A stretch of 64,000 nucleotides of DNA, from assembly GCA_003049465.1 (NCBI GenBank), contig PYSS01000060.1, positions 62,001 through 126,000 on the forward strand, in the 5' to 3' direction. The notes under the pieces are model-generated. The model was given only the letters and a program-made list of their open reading frames with translations, was not told where the DNA came from and did no database searches. Origin of the DNA: Magnaporthiopsis rhizophila. Its lineage: Eukaryota; Ascomycota; Sordariomycetes; Magnaporthales; Magnaporthaceae. The position numbers were made by a program, and so were the translations under genes. Numbering within the stretch: the first letter of the stretch is position 1; every line of letters begins with the position of its first letter. Below are positions 34,357-44,114 of this stretch, one piece after another.

Positions 34357-35496
34357 TCATTTGCCGCCCTTGGGCTTCGTGTTGACAGTGTTGGGTTTGG
34401 TGTTGACAGTGTTGGGCTGCGTGTTGACAGTGTTGGGCTTTGTGTTGACAGTGCCGGGCTTGGTGTTGACAGTGTTGGGCTTCTTGGCAGGGCTGACGAT
34501 CACCTTGGGCTTCGGACCAAAAGTCAGCCCCGTGGGGCACGTATCGGGCTTGCGGGCTGGGAACCCCTTGGCCTTGGGATCCTTCTTCAGCGTGATGGTG
34601 TAGCCCTTAGCAAGCGGCAGCGTGTCAGAGGAGGGGGAGGAGCCGCTCGCCGTGGTACCCTGCTTCCCGTTGCTGTTGGGCGTCGTGGTGCCCTGCCTCC
34701 TATTGCCGTTCGGCGTCGTGGTGCCCCGCTTCCCGTTGCCGGTCAGGGTCGTGGTCACCTGCTTCGCGCCGCCCTTCGGGTCGCGGCGCATGAATCGGAG
34801 CAGGCGCGCGGGACGAGCCACTGCCTCGCCCTCGCCCTCATCAATGGTGGCTCGCTTCCTCGTCTGGTCCGTGATCCCGTATTTGTTGGACGTGAAGATG
34901 GCATCGTCGTAGTTGACCTCCGTGGCCGTGATGCCGCTCGCCGCCATGTGCGCCAGCATTTCGTCCTTGGCCTCAAAACAGAACGTCTGTAGGATGAGCC
35001 GTCCGCCGTCCCGGTCGTCGGGGCCCGGAAGCGACGCGGCGGGGATCAGCAGCTCGTCGTCACTCCCGATCCGGCCCAGGCGGAGGGCCGTTTCGGGCTT
35101 CATGGCGCCCGCGCCCCTCAGTATGGTCTGGATTTTGTCCTCGTCGTAAGGGTAGCTGCTCTGGCCTGCCGCTGGCTCCTCGATCGGGTTGATCCAGATC
35201 TTGACAGCTTTGTTGAGCTTCGAATCCTCGGCTGTCGTGTAGCAGTACCAGTCGCCTCCCACGTTGCCCGCGATCGGGCCCGACCACGCCCCAGCCACGT
35301 TGCTGTGCGACTTGCCCTTGCCCAGCTAGCCGTCCCACTTAGCCGACGGATGGTTGGAGTCCCAGTACACCGAGCCGTGCGAGTTGATTGCCTCGGCCTC
35401 AGCCTTGCAGACGGTGCGGACGCCGATCAGGACGCGCGCGGCGGAGGCATAGGCCGCGAACGCCGTCGCGATGAAGAGAAGGGCGGAGGAGACCAT
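34357..35496 (-). pseudogene. Secreted repeat protein, open frame broken by one in-frame TAG
   Basis: I do not recognise the family. A signal peptide (MVSSALLFIATAFAAYASA) is followed by a Cys-poor secreted domain. The frame runs from 35496 to 34357 (379 codons plus stop) with one internal TAG at 35328-35326, between KWDG and LGKGKSH. Two readings are possible: a nonsense change (for example CAG to TAG), or a 45-nt intron beginning GTGTAC at the preceding Gly-Ser and ending at that TAG, which would leave an intact protein. The donor is weak and the intron would be very short, so I favour the broken reading slightly. The C terminus has GTTTPN-like units and then five 7-residue repeats of the form NTVNTKP, encoded by a 21-bp tandem repeat, ending KGGK. 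The design (secreted, repeat-tailed, lineage-specific, beside mobile DNA) resembles candidate secreted effectors, but no role is shown. Confidence 0.6.
34381..34485. repeat. Five 21-bp tandem repeats within the secreted-protein frame
   Basis: Units start GTTGACAGTGTTGGGC and differ at a few positions; one carries GCCGGGC. They code the minus-strand repeat NTVNTKP. Confidence 0.95.
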
Positions 35497-35591
35497 TTTG
35501 GGGGATAGCAGGTGACAAGTTAAGCTTGCTCCGATTAGCAAAGCTGTGCGGGAAATGAGAAGGTGTTGTGTTAAAGATACTAAGATAGGAT

Positions 35592-35672
35592 GCTGTGGTT
35601 GTAAATGATAATGAGGAAGCTGTGGCTGCGAATGATGATGAGGAAGCTGTGGTTGTGAATGATGATGAGGCA
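35592..35672. repeat. Three 27-bp tandem repeats upstream of the secreted-protein gene
   Basis: Units begin GCTGTGGTTGTAAATGATAA and vary at a few bases. They end about 95 bp before the start codon, in the presumed promoter or 5' UTR. Confidence 0.9.
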
Positions 35673-35950
35673 AGTCTGTGAAATGGTTTCAAGAGGAGCC
35701 GCAGAACATCCTCTTATATACGCATGGCATGGGTCCAGGCGCTCACTCATCGACCTTGGAAACCATGCCCAAATTCTTGGGACGCCACCATCGCCAACGA
35801 CCCCGCTCCTCCTCGTATAATCTGGCATGCGAGAGGCTCGCGGGCTTGTTCTCGGCCTCAGTCCCGCCCAGGGGAAGGCGACCGCTTACCATTTGGTAGA
35901 TACTAACAATAGCATGTTGCGCAGAATGTATTTGGATTTTGAGTGGTGGT

Positions 35951-36280
35951 GCGGTTGGTAAGCGGCCTGGAGTCTAGGCCCCAAGGAGAGCATCCAAGTG
36001 GTCCGATGCCAGATGTCATTGACCTCTGGATAGGTCGTCCTAAATATATTTGCGTAAAATTAGTATATGGAATTAAATCGCGACGCGGATGGTAAGCGGC
36101 TTGGAGTTTTGGCCGGAAGGAAAGCAGATGTTATTCAGCCACCAATAGGTCGTTTTAAATAAGGTTGCGTAAAATTTGGCGCGGATGGTCAGCAGCCTGA
36201 GGTCTGTGTCGGAAGGAGAGCGTTTAAGTAAGCGGTCCGATGCCAGATGCCGTTGAGCCCTGAATAGGTTATTTTAAATA
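35951..36280. repeat. Three degenerate direct repeats of about 95-110 bp
   Basis: Copies start near 35951, 36085 and 36181 with GCGGATGGTAAGCGGC-like sequence, and share GGAAGGAGAGC, GTCCGATGCCAGATG and the AATAGGTCGTTTTAAATA region. The middle copy lacks an internal segment. Probably old tandem or transposon-derived repeats. Confidence 0.8.
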
Positions 36281-36859
36281 GATCTACTTCCAGTTTTACA
36301 ACTGCCCTGGCTTTAAATGCCTGCTTAAGCGAAGGGCTAACAGCTGCCGGCTGCGCTTTTAATAAAGCGCAATTATCAACCCGTTTCCACCAGTCACCTT
36401 TTTAAGGATCGATATTTTTAAATCCACTTCCAAACATTAGTCTCTTAAAAGCTTATTTAAACATTGCGACTGTACATAACTCGCAACGGTAGTACATTAA
36501 AAGCTTTTATATTCCTTATTATTTAAACAGCGTTTAGTAAAAACTTGCCCTTTTTTTCTGCCTTAAGCGAAACACAAGTTCTTAGTATTTATTAATAACG
36601 AAGAGGATTTAATAAAGTAAAGGTGGGCTTGTAAAGGTAATGAGTGTGCTCGTTTCCACCTGCTTTAAAATCTGGGCTCTTGCTTTAACCACCTTTTTAA
36701 ACGAACAATGTAAGAAGACCGAAAGTGTATAAGCATCGGGCTGCCGTAAATTGATTATAAAGAGTGGCTAATAAAAGGGATAAAGCTTAACAATAGCCAC
36801 AATAAGAAGTACAGTTTTCAAACCGTGGCAAGATTTTATTTTAAGTTTTAGTAATAAAG
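36281..36859. repeat. AT-rich, TTTAAA-rich DNA
   Basis: A sharp drop in GC, with TTTAAA and TTTAA words throughout and no open frame of note. Possibly an eroded transposon; no coding remains are recognisable. Confidence 0.5.
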
Positions 36860-36864
36860 GAAAC

Positions 36865-37134
36865 TGTTGGTAGGAGTCTATACTCCTGTTTGACGGCTCG
36901 GAGAGCTCCAAAAGTGATGAACGAAGATCTCTATGATCCAGGGAAAAGTCCTGTTATTGTGCACAAGGGGAAAGGATCTATCTGCCTGAGGTAGAGCTCT
37001 GGATAGCTCTTTATAAGCGCGGAGGCGATCGCCCAGAGAGCGGGCTTCCGCTCCCCACGTGACAACTCACGTGGGCCCTTTCCGTGAGGGCCCCCTTTTA
37101 CAGATCGCACGCGCACACCAGTGCTATTCCAACA
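36865..37134. mobile_element. Solo LTR of a retrotransposon, 270 bp
   Basis: Begins TGTTGGTAGG and ends TATTCCAACA, giving 6-bp terminal inverted repeats TGTTGG/CCAACA with the TG...CA ends of LTRs. It is flanked by a perfect 5-bp target-site duplication GAAAC (36860-36864 and 37135-37139). Inside are a TATA-like TTTATAAG near 37010, a CACGTGACAACTCACGTG palindrome and a GGGCCC...GGGCCC inverted repeat. No internal retrotransposon coding region is adjacent, so this is a solo LTR left by LTR-LTR recombination. TGTTGG ends are common in Ty1/copia-type LTRs, but the superfamily is not proven. Confidence 0.85.
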
Positions 37135-37390
37135 GAAACTGTAATAGCTTTAAAGCTTTTAAATTTAAAAACTTAAAGTTTAAAGCCCTTTAAAAAGAAA
37201 CTTTAAGGTTGTACAAGTACAGTTCAGCCCCCACAAAAAGAAGGTGGGAAATCTTATGTAGGTTTTAAAGCCTTTTAAAGGAAGGTTTACAAAAAGACGG
37301 CTAGAAGCCGACACGGCATTGTGTATAAGAGAGCCCGTCCGACACTCCCTGTTAAGGGTGAAGGGAGACAAGCAACAAAACCGGTAATAC
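37135..37390. repeat. AT-rich, TTTAAA-rich DNA right of the solo LTR
   Basis: Continuation of the same low-GC composition, with nested runs such as CTTTTAAATTTAAAAAC near 37155. No coding region. Confidence 0.5.
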
Positions 37391-37404
37391 ACAACACTTA
37401 CGTT

Positions 37405-38522
37405 TGGACCTACACCTGAGGACGTTGCCGCTGCCGTGAAGTTGAAACTTTGGACCTCACTGCAAGATCCCGCTGGCATGTAGTACTTTGCATCGAGAAC
37501 ATGTTGTCCTCTTCAACGTGTCCTGGACGCGCTAAGCTGGGCGCAGGCGTATGCATCAGCGATGGAGCAGAGGCCACCGCGACTTGACTAGTCGCAACGG
37601 CATTGGCGGGTAGACCAGACGGCTGGGCTAGGGCGTTGACAAAGGTGGTGCTGGTTGAAAGCGAGGGAGGAGACAAGATTCGGGAATGAGATTGGGACGG
37701 CTGGGCGCAAGGTGTTTAGCTGTTGCGTCAGCGCAACTCACGATCAAGTAGGGTAGGCTTCGCAGCCAGGACCTCAATTGATGCTATGGACGAAAGACTC
37801 TTCTATCGTATCGGGGAGAAAATAAAGGAGAGGAAGGAACAAAGAACCTGGCGTGCGGCGCGGGGAATAAGTAGTGCTCGGGCCTGGGATGGCGCACCTG
37901 AAAGTGTCGTCGAAGTAATGATCACGGGCGTCGTCTTGGTCTGGGTGCCCCTGGACGCTGAGCCTACCTGAGGTTGGGCCGCGATGCTGACTAACCCGAT
38001 TGTCCCAATCGGCCAAAGGTTTTCGGGAGAGACTGCAGGTACCGAGGTATGCTTGATCGGATGCCCAGGGCCCGCCTTTTGGCTCTGTAAGCGTGCCTAC
38101 GCATCAGGATGCTGGCATAGCCCAGAAGATGGAGCCGCAGCGATGGGAAAACCAAATTGCAATGGGAACCGCGCCTCATTGGCTGCCTCGCAATCCGCCT
38201 GCCATGTTGGGTAATCGGTAGTGCGTATACCTGAAGAGTTAGAAATGTCAACAAAGTTAGGCACAGCCTCCGCCTCAACGTGGTCCCTGGCCAATGGTAA
38301 TACCCCGTGAACCCGTGGCATGACCACGGCGCCACCTATCCGACCCCGGATCTGCGAGAAGCTTCGAGACACGATAATTGAATCGTCACCATCTTGTTTT
38401 TTGTTTTGTCGCCCACGCTCTCGCAGCGCCTTGCAGGACTGTGGCTTGGCGGGGAGCAGCTGTGGCGATTTCCTCCCTTTGCTGTCGACTTGGTGACACC
38501 TCATTAGTAATGGCGCCCACAT
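37405..38522 (-). other. Coding-like relic or unrecognised multi-exon gene
   Basis: Stretches with fungal codon use occur on the minus strand in changing frames: RTTDYPTWQADCEAANEARF near 38210-38160 after a good CTAAC...TTCAG acceptor, then Ser/Thr-rich TTPVIITSTTLSGAPSQ near 37940-37885, and a Pro/Ala/Ser-rich part near 37670-37410. I could not assemble a full exon chain or recognise a family, so this is either a gene with several small exons or an eroded one. Confidence 0.25.
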
Positions 38523-39309
38523 CGGCTGGAAGCGCCACCCGACATATTTGCTAGGCGGTCAGCACCTGGTCCTTCAGGCTCAGCCTCCAGTAGCCAGATT
38601 GCCAAGCCCCACCTCCGTCCGCCAATTGGCACGCTATTGCACAAATATAGGCGGTCCTTTGGGCCTGAGCTCCACCCGAATACCTTGCTGTGCGCAATAG
38701 CGCATGCGCCATAGAGCAGCGGGCGGACAGGGACCCCGTCCGTTAGCGCTGAGCACAGCAAACCAGCACGCGCACAGCAGTGCCGCGCGTATGGCGACCG
38801 CAAACGGGCTGGCCCTCTGCCGCTGGCACCCATGGAAAGCGGGTCGCGGCCTTCCGGATGGGGTCAACGTTTCACGACCCCGAAAACCTAGACCCGGGAG
38901 CCCAAGGCCAGAGCATCCATGAAGGAACGCTCGTGTCGTGCCTTGCCGCGGACCAAAGGTGCTGCGGCACCTCGGACGACGGGAGGCGTTCTTGATGTCG
39001 ATTGCGCCACACTCGAGGGCCATATGCGTTGTTTCTAGTCCTATATATGCCGTGATCCCCCTTGGCCCTCGATATCGTGTCATTCCATTCACACCTGTGC
39101 ACACTCATATCTCACCCAATCTTGGGCGCGCCCCAATTTCAATCATAACATACCCCGCCGCCCATTTCTATAACAGGTACCTCCGTACTTCCACCTTGCA
39201 CACCCAGGCAAAAAAGAAACTCGGACCGCGACCACACCGCATATACACTCGATACACTTGATACTATTTCAGCGCATACCGCATTTTCCCACACCAACAC
39301 ACGCTTACA
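38523..39309. other. Intergenic, promoter side of calcipressin
   Basis: A 156-codon minus frame (38634-39104) has no recognisable content. The right end has a C-rich leader with CACACC runs before the calcipressin ATG. No gene supported. Confidence 0.45.
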
Positions 39310-40116
39310 ATGTCCCACGACGAGTCGAGCCCGTCGCCGCCCTCGCGGTCGTCCACCTCCAGCTCCAAAAGGTCGCTGACCCTGGACCTCTCGGGCCTGC
39401 CGCCGCTGACGCCGCCCGTGCAGCCGACAAACACCCTCCTTTTCACAAACCTCGTCGATCTCGACATATTCAGGCCAGACAACCTGCAAACCATCCGCGA
39501 CCTCATCGCCCAAATCGCGCCAATCCACTCGTGGGCCCCGCTCAAGTCCTTCCGCAGGGTAGTCGTCTCCTTCTACTCGGAGGAGGCCGCCATCGCCGTT
39601 CGCCGCGCTTTTGACGGTGAGGCCATCATGGGCGAGCGCTGCAACGTCTACTTCGGCCGTCCCACACCTCTGGACGCTAAGGACGAGCGTCTTGCCCTCC
39701 CAGACGCTGGCAAGCTCTTCTTCATCTCCCCGCCGCCGTCCCCGCCCCACGACTGGGAGATGCGTCTCGAGGGTGCCCCCAACAAGCTCGTCCACGCCGA
39801 AGATCTGGCCGAGGCATTGGCCAAGCTGCACCACAACAAGCCCGCGGCCGATCTTGCCGCCGCCGCCGAGTCGCCTCTGTCGCCCGCCGAGAGCTTCGCC
39901 GGCCCCTCTCCGACCTCAGCCCGCTCCGGCACCACACGGAGCCGGAGCTCGACCCTCATATACCAGCCCCAGCAGGTCGGCGCCTCCCCGGATCTGCCCG
40001 CCATCGCCGTCGAGGACATGACCGAAGACCTCCAGGAGATGAGCCCCATAGACTTCAACAAGCCCATACTAGCCCACACATCCCGTCCTCCCGTTGAGTT
40101 GATGCACCACGCCTGA
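39310..40116 (+). CDS. rcn1: Calcipressin (regulator of calcineurin, RCAN)
   Basis: Cytosolic regulator that binds and modulates the Ca2+/calmodulin phosphatase calcineurin. A single exon encodes 268 residues. After a Ser/Pro-rich start there is an RRM-like fold (NTLLFTNLVDLDIF ... CNVYFGRPTP, residues 41-120). The hallmark phospho-motif FFISPPPSPP (137-146) is the fungal form of the FLISPPxSPP box. The family-typical WEMRLEGAPNKLVHAEDLA follows. Near the C terminus PAIAVE (230-235) fits the PxIxIT calcineurin-docking pattern. The last third is Ser/Thr-rich and likely phosphorylated. The ATG at 39310 follows a long C-rich leader and is the first in frame. Confidence is high. Confidence 0.95.
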   Translation: MSHDESSPSPPSRSSTSSSKRSLTLDLSGLPPLTPPVQPTNTLLFTNLVDLDIFRPDNLQTIRDLIAQIAPIHSWAPLKSFRRVVVSFYSEEAAIAVRRAFDGEAIMGERCNVYFGRPTPLDAKDERLALPDAGKLFFISPPPSPPHDWEMRLEGAPNKLVHAEDLAEALAKLHHNKPAADLAAAAESPLSPAESFAGPSPTSARSGTTRSRSSTLIYQPQQVGASPDLPAIAVEDMTEDLQEMSPIDFNKPILAHTSRPPVELMHHA

Positions 40117-41561
40117 GCTGAGGTTGTGTTTCCACGGCCACCGGGGCCGTTTTTACACATACACACCCAAAAACCCAAAAACAACTACAAAACAAGAACA
40201 AAAGTACAATAATTCCTAACACGCGGCACCCCGTTTGGGGCGCAAGGACCTTCGCTTATTGCTGCCTGCGCCTTGCCGCCCCTGCTCGACGCGAGGGGCC
40301 GCGGGACCTCATCATAAACATTGCAATCCCCACCTTGGGATGTTGCGGACAAGGCAACGTATAAACGCCTTGCCGCCTGGGCCAGGATCAGGCTCTAGAG
40401 GCCACGTGCCAACGCTGTCGATGCGTCTTTCCCCGGCCGGGGGCCGGGGCGAATTTCCCGACCCGTGGATGACTCCTAGGTCAAGGAGACGGGCGTCACG
40501 GAGTATGAAGGGACAAGGAAAAAATCCCAGTCTGTCACGGGCATGATGACTCTTGGAACGAGGACGCGCCCAGGAGGTGGCGAGGCGTGAGCTGCGCCTC
40601 GGAAAATCAAATGTACAAGTATAGGGGTTAAAGATATGACGCATCTCTTGATGCGCCTCCATCACCAAAAAGATACCGAATAAAACACTGCTTACTGCTG
40701 CATCCGGCTGCTGATTTTGCATTGTGACCACACGGTATTTTGCATGTGAGGAGATTTGGCATGACGGCGTATTGCTGACGCCTGAAAATAGGCTTGGCTT
40801 GGTGGCTTGGGCTATCTCCGTCGTTCCAGCCCAGCGGTAGGGTCGTCGCCGTCATAGCGAACTGGCGTCCGTCCGCGCGATCCGGTCACCATGTCCGTTA
40901 AGCATGGACCCCCGGTACATACTGTAGAACCCGGGCAAGTACACACACCCGCTATGCATCGAAAATTCAAGGATCGAGATCGAGATTGTCCAAGAGCGGG
41001 TGTTCCGCCTTCGCTAATGGGAGTGGGTTCCTGTCTCAAGAACCTGCCGGCGCACCACCGATTAGGAGAAAGAGATGGGCTACCTAGCCGAGCTAGCTGG
41101 ACACGCTCTGCGCCACCCGGCTGGGCGCTCGGTCCTGCCGTTGCTCTCTAAAGCCTTTGGTCCGTCTCATTTGCCCCTTCTCTGATGCTAGACTAGATCC
41201 CACGGACTGCACCGCTCCCGTGAGAGTTTGTTAACCATATGCCCCTTTCCCTTCCACCTCACCACATGATCACAAGCCAAAAGTAACCTTCCTTTGTGTC
41301 CCATATAACGCCACAAACCGCTGATGCACACACCTTATGAGAAACCTGATCTCGTCACTTCTAGACGTGGTTCTACGAATCCTTGTTCAACAAACCCTCC
41401 CTCATCCTCTTTTTTTTTTTTTTGTGGGTTTTATGTACCGCTTGCCCACGCCTCGGCGAATAGAATTGGCTGGCACCCTCCCGAGGGCCTCCCCTCCTTT
41501 TACTGTTCCCAGTGTCCACTTGGTCGAGTTTGGATACCCCAACTTTGGCTGTAGAGAAAAT
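40117..41561. other. Intergenic between convergent genes
   Basis: 3' flanks of calcipressin and hym1. A T-run lies at 41410-41422. Several 70-140 codon frames are open with no domain or splice logic. No gene seen. Confidence 0.5.
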
Positions 41562-42994
41562 TCACCTCGCTGGTGGCGGGACTGGGGTGGAGGGCATGTT
41601 CTTGATTTGCTTTATGAGGAACTCGCGTTCGTCGATGAATTGCTCGTCATCGGTGCGGTCCTCGAGAAAGTGCGAGAGGAAGTTGAGGAGCTTCTCGCGG
41701 TTCATGAGGAGAATCCGCTGCACGGGAACCGACTTGTTCGGGTTCGCCACGAACACCTTGAACACGTGGAAGCCTTCGTACTGCACCATTTTGCGATCGT
41801 CGCGCAGTAGGTTCATGCAGATCTTTAGATGCTCGCCCGAAGCCACGTACTCGGTCATGACAGAATAATTGGACCGGTCCAGCAGGATCTCGCCTAGCAG
41901 TTTGATAGACTGCCGTTTCGTCACGTAGCTGCTCGACTGCACCAGCACCGTGTTGTACTTGCTGCAGAAAAGGCTGAAGTTGACCCGGAGGTAGTGAGGT
42001 ACTATCTCCTTGTGTTTGGTGAGAATTTCCTAGACAAGGGGTCAGCGCGTCCAGCGAGGTCCCGTCTGGTCAGTCAAGCACGGGCCCGTGCGAAACTTGT
42101 AAAATACAAGGTAGGCTCACCCTGAAAGTCGTAAAGGCGTCTGCAGAAACCTCAAAGGAGCTCTTATCGATCCAGTCAAAGAAGCGCCAGAAAATGCCGT
42201 TACCGGTCTGAGGCTTGTCCTTGTCAATACTCCCGACGGGCTTGGGGGTACCACCCTCCTCTCCTTCGTCGTATAGGATAATTGTACAAGCGGCCTCGTG
42301 CTTCAGCACTTCGCGCAGCACCGAGCCGGCCGCAGTGGCGCATTCTTTGTGGTCATATGCCCGGCACAGCTCCAGCAGCACCTGAGGCCGTTGCGTGACG
42401 ACGTAACTGAGAGCGACTGGGTCGCTCTTGGCCGAGGCCGAGGCTGGTCGGAAGCGCAAGGCCGACGAGAATATGACCTGGGCATCCTTGCGCGACTCGA
42501 AGGGCAGTTTGTGCAGGTTGACGGCCAGCAGATACAGGAGGTCCTCTTCGATCATGCCCAGCACCACCTGGTACACGTGCTCTGGGTTGACCTCGGCCTC
42601 TGTGCCATCAGACAAGCGCCGCCTCCGTATCAGCAGCTTGCCCGGGCGTGGGGGATGGAGTGGAGGAAAATGGGTTCGTTGGCAGCGTACCGGTTGTGCC
42701 TTGCATGATCTGCTTCATGTGGCTGAGCACTTTAGATAGCTCCTCGGCCTGTCGGGGAAACAATTCGAGTTAGCTGCAAACTGCGCAGCGCAGAAGCGGT
42801 GTGGTGTGGTTTGGTGTCGAGGGAGCATGCCCGAGGCTGCACGAGGCTGGCCCCTAAGCCGACGAGCAGAGAGTGGGTGGTCTCACCTTGCCGGTACCGC
42901 CCTGGTTGTCAAGCTTGAGCACATGTTCGCGAGCCTGTTTGGCCAAGTCGAGTGTGTTTGTGCGAATTCTGCCCCTCCCAAAGAAGAATGACAT
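41562..42994 (-). CDS. hym1: Hym1 / Mo25 scaffold protein
   Basis: Armadillo-like scaffold of the MOR (RAM) network, which activates the NDR kinase Cot1/Cbk1 together with a GCK kinase and controls polar growth and cell separation. Exons 42994-42887, 42748-42691, 42599-42121 and 42029-41562 give 370 residues. Start MSFFFGRGRIRTNTLDLAKQ. Core motifs visible: ELCRAYDHKECATAAGSVLR, FWRFFDWIDKSSFEVSADAF, YVTKRQSIKLLGEIL, and the diagnostic NLLRDDRKMVQYEGFHVFKV followed by FVANPNKS and REKLLNFLSHF. All three introns have good acceptors (GACAG, GCACAG, TCTAG) and keep frame. The second exon is 58 nt. The protein ends with a short Pro-rich tail. Confidence 0.96.
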
Positions 42995-44114
42995 TGCCGT
43001 GGAGTGTATCGATGGCTTCGCCGAGGGCGAGCTTCAGTTCCTTTGTCGTCTGTACACGGCTACTGGTGGGGGTTCTCAGCGAGACCAGTAAGGCGGACTA
43101 GCCGACACAACGCTGCCGCAAGCTCGTGTGCGGGACACGCAGGTCGATCGTTCCGGTTGTCGTCGTCGGGAGTTCGGCTGGATTGACTGCTAGGCAGCAG
43201 AAGGTGGAAACCCAACACGAACCAAGTGGCCGTCGGCACAGCGAGAGAGAGGGAGAGGTCGATGTGGCCCAAAGTACACCTAGGATGCCCCTGCGCTAAG
43301 TAAGGTTGCCGTCCCCAATTATGCCGACGTGAGAGGAAATGCTCGCGGGGAGGGCGGTGCAGCGATGGTCCTGGGCCTGTGATGGGATGCTGGCTTGTTA
43401 TTTACTCGCCGCCCATTTGCGCAGTGTTTTGGTTTCCTGAGGCAACATAGATCCCTGAGGTGCTAGCCGTTAGCTCCCACGCTTGCCAATCTGAGCGGCG
43501 CTACTAGAGTCTGATGCATCTCCCCAGCGGAGAACATGCTGTCGTGTGCCAGGGTGCCAGGGCCCCACTGTCGGGCCTGGCTATCTCGCGGGCTCCAGGG
43601 GCTGTTGTCGACCTGAGTAGCGCGTCGCCGTCTCTCGAGGGACATCGGTACCTGGGGGTACAAGCCCTGCTAGTTGTGCCTGCCGCGAGCTGGGCCCTCC
43701 GCGTTCATGGCGCGAGTGCCATGCAGCCCCAACCCTGGCCCAGCTATTAAACTCCACTTTAAAACCGCCTAGCCAGCTCGTTATCATGCGTATCACCCCG
43801 CCATCCATTCTGGCGCCCGCGCCGTTTTTACCCCGCCAGGTACTTTGGAGGTACTGACAACCCAACGCGACTGGTGCGACCAGTGTTGCATTTCTTTTCG
43901 TCTGCTTGGATGACTCAAAGCAGGCCGTTGTGTCCACAACCCCCCATCACGACCGAGACGCACTGCTTTGGGGAGAGTGACTGCAGTCGACATACAATCT
44001 CTCTCTTCTTTTCCCTCCAGGGTTTCTTCTCATCTGTCCTGGGCTAATCCGCCCTTAATTCCTCCTCCTGGCCCACATTCGGGAAATTTCGGTACTGCAA
44101 AGGCACACGCCACA
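42995..44114. other. Shared divergent promoter, hym1 / ils1
   Basis: An 1,120-bp region between divergent starts. Open frames such as 43581-43937 (-) show no domain. A pyrimidine-rich leader with CTCTC runs lies just before the synthetase ATG. No gene seen. Confidence 0.5.
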
